From: Lonicera japonica
Taxonomy: Eukaryota; Streptophyta; Magnoliopsida; Dipsacales; Caprifoliaceae
DNA: 64,000 nucleotides
Reading direction: 5' to 3'
NCBI GenBank assembly: GCA_021464415.1
Contig: CM038469.1
Span: forward strand, 17,937,901-18,001,900
Shown: piece after piece, positions 33,801-41,900 of the stretch
Layout: each line of letters opens with the position of its first letter
Position numbering within the stretch: the first letter of the stretch is position 1
Program-made: the position numbers and the translations under genes
Notes under the pieces: generated by a model
The model's input: only the letters and a program-made list of their open reading frames with translations
Database searches by the model: none
What the model was told of the DNA's origin: nothing

Positions 33801-34271
33801 AGTATTCTTTGGATCGATAAAAGCGTGCGGCGAAGGGATATCTCTTGTTGGGGCTTCAAGGATAATCATTCTAGACGTGCATTTGAACCCTTCGGTTACC
33901 CGCCAAGCAATCGGGCGGGCATTCCGGCCGGGTCAGGAGAAGAAGGTATATACTTACAGATTGGTTGCAGCAGGTTCACCCGAAGAGGAGGACCACTCCA
34001 CTTGCTTCAAAAAAGAGTCTATTGCCAAGATGTGGTTCGAGTGGAATGAGTATTGTGGCCACCTCAACTTCGAAATGGAGACTGCTAACGTTAAGGATTG
34101 CGGTGACATTTTTTTGGAAACTCCATGGTTAAATGAAGATGTAATTTCATTATACAAGAGGTTAGTCAGCAAGAATTTATTTATGTATTTTTTGGACCAA
34201 GTTCAATGCATTTTTTGACACTGATTGATTGTTTACCTCTGAATTATGTGCTCCTTGATAATTTCAGGTAA
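15709..34271 (+). CDS. DRD1: DRD1-type SNF2 chromatin remodeller, 8 exons, 878 aa predicted
   Basis: Predicted coding exons: 15709-15784, 17675-18105, 26592-26795, 28926-29084, 30862-31331, 31866-32734, 33737-34160 and 34268-34271. All phases agree, all introns are GT-AG, and the last codon is split (AG|G, then TAA). The 878-aa length is close to the roughly 890 aa of Arabidopsis DRD1. Landmarks: an acidic VIIDLDDE patch near residue 143, a zinc-binding-like C256-x-H258/C270-x2-C273 cluster, Walker A with K373, DEGH at 481-484 (normal for the DRD1/CLSY group), LSGTLYQN, and motif [13 protein letters not shown] at 793-803. In Arabidopsis, DRD1 works in the nucleus with DMS3 and RDM1 (DDR complex) to bring RNA polymerase V to chromatin in RNA-directed DNA methylation. 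CLSY3/4 are the alternative, but the length and the LYKR C-terminus favour DRD1. Exon 1 is the least certain: it is short and was chosen because its phase fits. No helicase motif is missing. Confidence 0.9.
15785..17203. other. Intron 1 of the SNF2 gene, left part
   Basis: It opens with (TC)n then (TA)n. Near 15974 is the sequence CAGGGGACGGAGCTAAGAAT, with GGGGGGCGA motifs at 16008, 16288 and 16380; this looks like part of a transposon but I find no matching end. The segment from about 17010 resembles the sequence just upstream of exon 1. Confidence 0.5.
17204..17281 (+). pseudogene. Duplicated copy of exon 1 of the SNF2 gene
   Basis: ATGGATTCAGTCAC, AATG, CTGGCC and CCCCCAATTTTCAACT occur in the same order as in exon 1 (15709-15784), and the upstream flanks are also similar (for example GTGGTTATTTGCAT at 15510 and CTGGTTATTTGCAT at 17026). 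A GT donor follows at 17282. It would leave phase 0, while exon 2 needs phase 1, so a transcript starting here would be out of frame. It is probably a decayed tandem duplication, or an alternative first exon with a different donor. Confidence 0.6.
18106..19792. other. Intron 2 of the SNF2 gene, left flank
   Basis: The stretch between exon 2 and the nested LTR block holds a minus-strand SINE near 18930-19052. Otherwise I see only AT-rich unique-looking sequence and no further exon. Confidence 0.5.
18930..19052 (-). mobile_element. tRNA-derived SINE, minus strand
   Basis: Read on the minus strand it has an A-box-like TAAGCCTAGTAGTAAAGCC, then a B-box GAGTTCGACTC about 10 bp further on, then the tail motif GGAAGAGACTTAA shared with the SINE at 8806-8964. 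I could not find a target-site duplication, so the ends are approximate. Confidence 0.5.
20629..21439. mobile_element. Non-autonomous hAT-like element 1 (811 bp)
   Basis: The terminal inverted repeats are CAATGTTCTAAAAAT on the left and CAGTGTTCTAAAAAT read inward from the right. The 8-bp duplication AGTAATAT is exact (20621-20628 and 21440-21447), the hallmark of hAT transposition. Subterminal regions are dense in ATCGG/GATAAATCGG motifs, the kind of repeats hAT transposases bind. The centre is CT/GA-rich with no transposase. Confidence 0.92.
23036..23115. promoter_or_regulatory. Three palindromes in LTR copy C
   Basis: ACCATGATCGATCATGGT (23036-23053) is identical to the palindrome in copy A. 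TCCATGATGGATCATGGA (23056-23073) and CCATGGTCGATCATGG (about 23099-23114) are imperfect versions. On the LTR's own strand they lie just upstream of a CTATTTTAAG stretch (22982-22992, minus). Confidence 0.5.
23558..24143. mobile_element. Non-autonomous hAT-like element 2 (586 bp)
   Basis: The terminal inverted repeats TAGGGATGGCAA and TTGCCATCCCTA are exact, and the 8-bp duplication TGCAAGAT is exact (23550-23557 and 24144-24151). Subterminal GGGTCGGGTT and GGGTTCGGG repeats occur in inverted orientation at both ends. No coding region. A TAGGGGTGGCA fragment at about 27587 in intron 3 may be the end of a relative. Confidence 0.93.
25544..25580. promoter_or_regulatory. GACCTAGGTC palindrome in the host LTR
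   Basis: AAATGACCTAGGTCATTT (25562-25579) is a perfect 18-bp palindrome, preceded by the half-matching AAATGACCTAG at 25545. It lies upstream (minus strand) of an AT-rich TTTAAACC/CTTTTATCC stretch, as in the other LTR copies, but its sequence differs from theirs. Confidence 0.45.
26796..28925. other. Intron 3 of the SNF2 gene
   Basis: It holds a (CT)n(CA)n run near 27214-27243, a TAGGGGTGGCA hAT-end-like fragment near 27587, and GGATAAG/GGATAGG-rich sequence at 28190-28280 that resembles the MITE of intron 6. No exon is seen. Confidence 0.5.
29761..29980. repeat. 87-bp tandem repeat, about 2.5 copies
   Basis: Copies start TTCCTGTGGAATACTAC (29761), TTCCTGGGGAATACTCC (29848) and TTCCTGTGGAATTCTCC (29935), each followed by a GGTGAAACTGGCC block. 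A 25-bp direct repeat beginning TTGTGAAGGCTG (29739 and 30032) brackets the array. Confidence 0.8.
30601..30815. mobile_element. Decayed Stowaway-like MITE
   Basis: The left end reads CTCTCCGTCTCTAAGAGTCC. The right end, read inward, has CTCCCACTATTCC and then AAGAGTCCA. The shared CTCCC-type end and AAGAGTCCA subterminal motif fit a diverged Stowaway element. Confidence 0.45.
31332..31865. other. Intron 5 of the SNF2 gene
   Basis: AT-rich with a C-run near 31560-31577. No gene or bounded element is seen. Confidence 0.55.
32735..33736. other. Intron 6 of the SNF2 gene
   Basis: It has many CCGAAAATAC-like and GGTATTGGTA-like motifs (32820-32960, 33600-33690), which look like subterminal repeats of an older insertion that the MITE at 33366-33590 interrupts. 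Confidence 0.45.
33366..33590. mobile_element. MITE with GGGTGTGTTTGA ends
   Basis: The left end is GGGTGTGTTTGACGCATCGG. The right end read inward is GGCTGTGTTTGATGTGCAGG. Internal GGATAAG/CTTATCC motifs are inverted. The flanking 3 bp (TAA / TAT) do not match exactly, so the superfamily is left open; it resembles PIF/Harbinger-type MITEs. Confidence 0.6.
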
Positions 34272-35253
34272 ATTGTGAGACAGTTTGAATGGTCAGTTTT
34301 AGCAGGTTCCTTTATTTTTTTTTCGAGAACAAGAGAAGAAAATTTATTGAAAGAAAAAACCCACAGTGAGGCCAGGTTTTGCAATTTATACTCAGAATAA
34401 AAGGGAAACGTCCATTTGAATTTATATTTCTAATTAGTTGTACATTTTGATTCAATCATGGATGGGTTTTTAATTATACTCGTCTTACCTTTACAAATAT
34501 ATGTATGCTTACTGGGGGGCGGCAGGGGAGGGGGAGGGGTGGTGTTTAAGTCTGCCATTACAGAAAGAACAAGGCCTTAGTTTACATTAAATAGGGCACA
34601 TGTTAACAACTTTCTTGAAGAAAACAATCAGCCGGGGAGTTGCTTGTACGCTCTTGCGGGTTTGAAGGTACCGAGGTTTCAATTTCTTTCTAGTTCCTTA
34701 ACTCTTTCTTGGAATCATGTTGCTTCATAGCTTTATTACGTACAGTAACAAACTTAATTCAGCAATTGTTGGGCTGCCGTCTTTAGGTATTTTGAACTAG
34801 GAATGGTTCTCGAGACATTTCAAATAGAGAAGGCATCAGATTTCATACATTCATCATTTTGTGATTAGCGTCTTCAAGAGTTCTCATCACCTCTCAAAAG
34901 AACCGTCACTGCCCTTCCTTGAAGTTGACGAATTAGGACTCAAAAGGGAAGAAAATCTGGAATTCTGGACTAAGGTCTCAAGCTCTGCAATTGAGCTTGG
35001 ACTTTAAACTCGTACTCCTACCTACCTCCATTAGATTGATACCCTAATGATCTCTATTCACGTTTGACAATTGTTGAAGATGACACGGGCATCACTGCTT
35101 GGTTGAATTTGTGTATAATAACAGTTATCATTCTAGTATTGGTAAAGCGCCAAAGCTTCCCATAGAGACATAATAGCAAGAATTTCACAAGTCGACAGAA
35201 TTTTGCCAAGAATCCCACATATTGATATATATATATATATGTATATGTTAGTG
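34272..35253. other. 3' flank of the SNF2 gene
   Basis: This should include the 3' UTR. A poly(T) run with GAACAAGAGAAGAAAATTTA (from 34310) may be the 3' end of a minus-strand L1-type insertion. A G-rich run lies at about 34514-34541. No coding region is seen. Confidence 0.45.
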
Positions 35254-36207
35254 CTATGAAGCACGGATGCAACACGCATTTCGACACGACACGCGACACA
35301 CGATACGCAAATTTTTCAAAATGTAGGACACAACACGTGGGGGAGACACGTTCTTAATTAATTATATATATACATATATATATATATATAATAAACATTA
35401 TAAATATTTAAGAATTAAATAAATATTATCAATTTTTTTAGTTTAAGGGTAAAAGTGTTAAATAAAAATAACTTAGGGGTCTATTGTAGTTTAAGGGGTC
35501 AAAATAAAAAATATAATAATTTAAGGGGTCAAAATTCATATTTTATTTAAGTTTTCTATTAATTTTAGGAGAATGTTGACCATTTAATACTCCCACCGTG
35601 ATAAAAGTCTTTCAAAATGCTTTGGTTACAAAACCCTAGCTTTCTCTCCTCAGCCACCAGCCTTCGTTTTCTCTCCTTAGCCATTCACTGCAACCTTCGT
35701 CTTCCTCACCTTCACCCTCATTCTCCACTTTGCTTCTCATTCGCTGCTCGATCTTCTCTCGATCTATTGAAGATGTGGTGTGCTTAGAGAGAGACGGAGT
35801 AGAGACAGAGAGAAAGAGTAGCGTACCTTTTATTGGATGCCGGAGAGAAGTCTTCAAGTCATCGACGGGAAGTATGGACTGAGAAGTCGTCAATGGCTGC
35901 GAGTTAGGGCTAGCGTTTTGTTTCGATGGTGGCTGGGGAATGGTTTTACGGGAAAGAGAAAAGACTATTAGGTTTGTTATATTATTATTTGAACTTATAT
36001 ATTTTTAGTTATTGATAATTTGACCCCCTTTTACGTGTCATTCACGTGTCCTCAGCGTGTCCCCGGCGTATCCGTGAAAAAAATAAATAATAAACAATGG
36101 GACACTCTCCGACACGCATGTCCCTCACGTGTCGGAGAGTGTCGGGACGTGTCGGACACGTGTCCGGCAGGATACGTGCCCTCCGAGAGAGTGTCCGTGC
36201 ATCATAG
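35254..36207. mobile_element. Non-autonomous hAT-like element 3 (954 bp)
   Basis: The terminal inverted repeats are CTATGAAGCACGGA on the left and CTATGATGCACGGA read inward from the right. The 8-bp flanks TGTTAGTG (35246-35253) and TGTTGGTG (36208-36215) differ at one base. Subterminal regions are rich in GACACG/CACGTGTC motifs. The interior has a short segment (about 35438-35500) similar to the interior of hAT-like element 1, followed by CT-rich sequence. No transposase is seen. Confidence 0.85.
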
Positions 36208-36215
36208 TGTTGGTG

Positions 36216-37375
36216 CCGAACTTCAGGTTGACATTGTAGAAACTTGTTAATGCTAGCTTGTATAAAAAGAAAAACTATATTCTTGCGAGAATTACTCAAT
36301 TTCAACCAAGTTGAGATGAATCTTAAGTGATGGCGAAAATTACACCAGGATTATTTCATGTAATAACTTTTAGAGTGAGAAATTAAGTTGATCATGTACA
36401 TGCATGGCCATCATCTTCATAAGTTTTCCCATTACTTACGACTCTACAACAATTTCCATCAACTCGATCATAAAAAAATCAACACTTGATCTTCAGTAAT
36501 TCATGCAATTATAATAAAACATGCTAAATTAAGCAATTTTAACACATGCAAAGATTATAATGCATAATCTTCGATTTAAGCAAAATTACAATACCTTCAT
36601 TAATAATGAGTCATCAATTAATTTCTTAATTTATAAGGGAATCATCAAATGCATGGAGATAAATTTGTAAATTTAAACATTTTAAGCTTGATAATTCACA
36701 AAGATGCATAAAAGAACCCCTACCTCAAATATTGTTGACAAAAGGAAGCTAAATAAGCAATCACCAAGGTTTGGTTGATCCCCACACTACTACACCAACC
36801 CCATAAGAGTGTATAATGTAGAAGATGATAAATTCCTGTTGATTCTAGCTCAATTTCCACCTTCACAAAGATTTTCTCCCAAAATTTTACCCAAATTTCT
36901 CCTCACTCTCTCACTAGAAGCTCTCATCATTTCCAGCCATTTTTAGACTTTTCCATGCTAAAAGAATGAAAAGTGGATAAATATCTTGGGTCAACAACTT
37001 AAATTCTGGTCAAACTATTTTACAGAAGGCCATGATCAATCATGCCCTCTGTACTTACACTACTCTGTCTTATAATCTCAAATTTAACTCAAATACGCTT
37101 AAAACAAAACTTAATTAAACAAATCAATGATAAGGTATTGCAATCTCTGTCTTCTATTTTGGGACCTTGTTGGAAGATTGTAAATATTAATGTAGCAATG
37201 CTTTACCTCATGGATGAGTTTAACTTAAATGTGTTGACTCGCACTTCTCATTTGTAAAATGAATATTTTCCTTTACACCAGGTTTTATACTCCACACATA
37301 CCAAGTTTTCACAGTAATGTTCTACAAGAAAAGTTTTAGGAAGTACTGAATTTTATACAGTTTTCACCCTATCTG
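36216..37375. other. Intergenic stretch with decayed LTR sequence
   Basis: CCATGATCAATCATGCC at about 37030 resembles the palindromes of LTR copies A and C, and the sequence around it resembles the same region, so part of this is likely an old LTR. No coding region is seen. Confidence 0.4.
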
Positions 37376-37447
37376 CGTACGACACTGTAATTAACTGAGT
37401 GATCTAAACCTCTTCACAAAATTCGGGGCATCACAACCTAGTATCAA
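37376..37447 (+). mobile_element. Gypsy-type LTR 3' end with primer-binding site
   Basis: The segment 37376-37434 matches the 3' end of the host LTR (TACGACACTG, TAATTAACTGAGTGA, ATTCGGGGCATCACA). It is followed by TAGTATCAAAGG, close to the TGGTATCAGAGC site that pairs with initiator tRNA-Met. This is the only place where the LTR family still adjoins a primer-binding site, and it supports calling the other copies LTRs. Confidence 0.65.
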
Positions 37448-38955
37448 AGGTATAGATTCATGAGTAGATGTGTGCCTTGGGGCAAGTGTTACGGGCATAT
37501 TTCCCTTAATTCTTATGTTGTTTTGCGTTAGGAGCTCCTCATTTGTGTAATAGAAACCTGTCTTCTTCTTCTTCTTCTTTTTTCGATCGTCTGTTTGCCT
37601 TTTCAGGATGTCTCACTCAATCGATTTAAATACTATTTAGCCTCTATAGTGAGTGTAGGCGTTGAGACCAAATCTACTATGGAGTTGGTGTAGAAGGTCA
37701 ATAAGGCCTTTTCAAACTGAGGAAGTTGATATATCTGGATCCTGCTTGGTGCTGTCAATTAAACACTAGACATTGTAATCAACTACAAATAATGAATGCA
37801 AACTAAATTTTGCACAAAATTCTTTTACGAGTTTTTTATTTAATTTAAAAAAAAAACAAACAGGCCATTAGATTTGAATGGTAATTTTGCCTTTTTCCTG
37901 TCAAGGCGCAATTGACAATTGGTATTATTAGTTTAATTTCATTTTTAAAAATGCCCTTAGTTTAATATCATTTTTTAAAACGCCCTAAATTAAGAGTCCA
38001 CTTTCTCTTTCATAAAATAATTAATGCAACTCATGATAAGAAATAAATTTAATTGCAACCATTGATTATGATAATATTAGCGCATTCTTAAAAAAAAAAA
38101 AAGAACCCGTAAAAATCGCAAATATGATCTATTAAGAACAAAAGGCGTATATAAAAGCGCTTACTCTGCGTTGGTGGTTGAAATCATGTTTCATATATTA
38201 TTCTAAAATTGCTATGTTTTACACATGCGCTCACTATCAAATTGTAGAAGTAATAAATTTTTTTAGCAATACTACACTTACAAGTTTTATTCACCGGTTA
38301 TTGATACCAGCTATGGTCACATTGACCTACATAAATTTGTAATGTTTTACACACACATGGGATATATGTTGTGCCCGATATCACATTGTAAAAAGTAACT
38401 AATTTTTTTAGCATTGCTACACTTGTAGTCACCTTTGATTGATACATGATGTATTGGTAGATCATACATTCTCGAAATGTACAACTCACTTAATGCACCC
38501 AATTTAAAATAAAGCAGGTACAAATATCATTTTCCTAATTTTAACACGTAGCATGCATGCAACTTCTTCATCGCACGAAACAGATGGATCATATGATCTG
38601 ATTTTAACGCAAATAAAAGCATTCGGTAGATAGACCCATAAACATTTAAGATTGAAATTTTTTTAATCAGATCCGCACCGTGTTCTAAAGACTGCCACCA
38701 GAAATAATAAACAACTCAAAAGACAAAAAGTACATGTAGAGAACGCAGGCAGCAGCTCCTTTCAAGAAAACAATTGCAAAAAATGAAGAGATTAGGCAAA
38801 TATGAAAGGAAATGTGCTTACAAATTTCACCACAAAAAGTCGCTAAAGTCTTGGTCTTTGTTAAGTTTCCTGTTGCTGCGCTTACCAGGCTCTGTGTTGG
38901 GAAGCATTTAAGATATTGTTACAAAATGGGAGGGCTCTAGAGAAAGAAGCAAAAT
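37448..38955. other. Intergenic stretch between the converging genes
   Basis: The first 150 bp may be the untranslated leader of the decayed retrotransposon. The rest is AT-rich. The 3' UTR of RPN9 should lie in its right part (about 38700-38955). No further gene is seen. Confidence 0.45.
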
Positions 38956-41900
38956 TTAGGAAGCAACTAAATCAGGTGTTTCCGCCTCGACAGATAACAA
39001 GGCGGTGTGGACTTTCCCCACCCAGTTTTCAAGCCTATCCCGCAAAGATTTTATCTGTGGAATCCCCAAAACTCTTGGCTGCACCCATGATACGTGCACC
39101 GTCGCCTCAACTTGATCTATAATCCCCTCTATCAGATGAACCTGATAAATATTATTTCCCCGTTATTGATTAGATTCTTAGAGAAAAGCTAAGATTCCAT
39201 AAAATTCAGATGCAGAATGTAACAAGCTACAAATAATCGCGAAGGTAATAACAATGTACATGGCAAAATCAACGAATTTCTGAACAAATATAGAGTTGAC
39301 AAGAAAATCAAAACTAATCTGTCTTTTTTTGCTCTAAACAGTTTGATTTGACCAAGAAATAAATTCCTAGGCCATCAATATTTCAAAGTTGTAGGGATCT
39401 CCCACCCAAAAACAAATCCAGAAAAAAATATATTTAAGAAGCTCCCCTCCAAGTGTAAATATAAGAATCACCTTACCTATGGCCCAATATATGATAATAT
39501 TTACCACTATAAGTTGCATTCAATAGCAAAATATTTAGAAGCAAACAAATACATGAATGCAATTATGTTATAAAAATAATATACATGGAAGTTTATCACT
39601 GTTGAATGCATCATTGTACAAAATCTTTAATGACGATATGGGAGCAAAAGAAAACTTCACCACTAAATTGTTTATTGCTGCAAAATATCACCAGAAAAAT
39701 CCAATTTTTGTAGTAAGAGTAATATATATCTTCTAACCCCTCAAGGCTAATTCCTAGCTCCATGCCTGTCTATAAGCCAATACATGGTGCATCTTTGGTG
39801 TTAATTACATCAAATACACCCCTTCACATCATGGATATTAACATACTTGTTTTCAGCATAGCAAATGAATTCCAGTGCGGTACCTTTTAGTTTTACACAA
39901 GCAAATCAATTAAGTTCTAATTTTGATCAACATGAAAACCATTTTAAAAATAAAAGATCAGCCCTTCTAAAGCCAATTCATGACCTATAAGCTTTCTTCT
40001 CCATGTGGTACAGTAACCTCAACTTACCGACTATAGTACTACTTGACTACTTGCAATGTGGTTTGAACACATCATGTCTTACATGGTCCACATTGAGGGA
40101 GATAAATGAGAGGAACCAAGGGATGGTTAACTAGCCCAGTCCAAGACCACATTATGGCTAAAGAAGGAACTTCAAGTTTCAGTGGTTGACACGACTGATT
40201 TAGTAAGGGTTAGCGAGCTGGATGACTAGTGTTTTGTGCTCTTTTCAGGTGATCTTTTCTTTCTGGTGGACCGTTTGTTGTGTATGAGTACTAGTCATCC
40301 CTACCCCGACCCGAGACTAACCCAACATGTATATTAAACATCACGTGTTTGGTTGGCACGGAGAACCTGTTCACAAAGGATCTAGGACAGAGAGCCCTTT
40401 CTCTCTCAAGTCTCAACTAAAGACACTCCTTGAGGTCCTCAATAAAATAAAAGACCAAATCCATAGACTAGCAAAATCAAGCAAAAATATCTTCTAATTG
40501 TGCGTTAATCTATGCCTTATCTAATTGTACTTACAGATAGGCTTTTCATGAGAAGATACTCCACGTCCTCCACGGTAAGTTTTGTGCGCTCCGCAATGAT
40601 ATTCAACGGAATGGTTCTATCTTCTGAAGCTCGACTGCAAAAACCCATTTTAATTGAATTTGTCAACAATATGTAGTGTTAGGATCTGGTAAAAAAAAAT
40701 TGGAATATGAGTATAAAAAAGATGAGTGATTTGGCAAAATGTTCTCCATCTTCTCCTTTTCATTGGAGCGGGGGCCGGGGGGGTGTGGAATCTTACCATC
40801 ACCCAAAGAATTGGATTCCATGGAAAAACGAGAAAGTTATAGAACATCTCACCAAATCAGTCACCTCTTTTTCGAGCTTCTCATTAAATTAGTACTGTTT
40901 TCAATAGTTCTCCACCTTACTTATTAAACGCACCTGTAATGAATGATAAGTTCCTTTACATTCTAATCGTACCTGAAGATAATTTCCATCAAGCAGAGAA
41001 TGTTAATCTTTTCCAGAAGCTTTTTCTCGTTCTGCACCAGTGCTGGTTGAGCACTTAGAGAATCTCTATGGACAAGGCATAATTCTTGATAGCGAACTAA
41101 ATCACCAGCATTGAATGCTTCCAGTATATAGTAAAGCCACTCCGCCTTAGTCCCTATGAGACTCTTTATCTGGAGAGTTCAAATTACATTATACTTCTTG
41201 ATTCTCAAAAAATAAAAAAAATAAAAAATAAAATGAATATGTTACTTGAAATGTTATTATATTGAAAACATTGTACCAGTAAAACTCCATAATTGGAGTA
41301 TCATCATAAATATATCATAAGCTTAAAAACCGAAAGAGTCTGATACAATTATAACAATGTATGGTAAAAGCATGAATCAATGTTCAAAAATAATCGATTG
41401 AGATGGCTTGCCTCACCATTGATTTATTTTTATTTTTTGTACTTTTGACCTAAAATAATAATTCTTCTTTCTGTATTTTCTTCCCTTATCGTGATCTATT
41501 TCATACTTCAATTAAGTATGCCCAGAATGGTTCAAACATCACAAAGCTGTCATGTTTTCTATCTACCCAGAATAAACAATTAAAACTTCTCCACTTATGG
41601 ATATCAATTAGCTCTAGCAACTTGAGTAATTTACCAATGCGAAATTAAACTTCTCCAAGACTCCAATTATGGCCACCTCACCAAATTGAGACAACACCGT
41701 CTAGAAGTCTCATCTCAATAATGCAACATGTAGCCTCTCACCTCTTTTTTTTTTCTTTTAGAAACATTTACCTCAAATAGGATCAAAAAAGGTTTCTTTA
41801 GGAAGATTTTGGGTCTTAAAAGAGCAGAAATCTCAAGTAAAATAGGAAAGAAAACATGATGCAGAATCCTTCTTTTTTTTTTTGATAAGAAACAGAATTT

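Noticed and set aside
34161..34218. Longer C-terminus of the SNF2 protein by reading through exon 7
   Set aside because: A GT donor at 34161 and a TTTCAG acceptor at 34262-34267 give AG|G TAA, ending in LYKR as expected for DRD1. Intron retention is possible but not preferred.
36020..36305. Open frames in the GACACG-rich right end of hAT-like element 3
   Set aside because: They translate subterminal repeats of the element.
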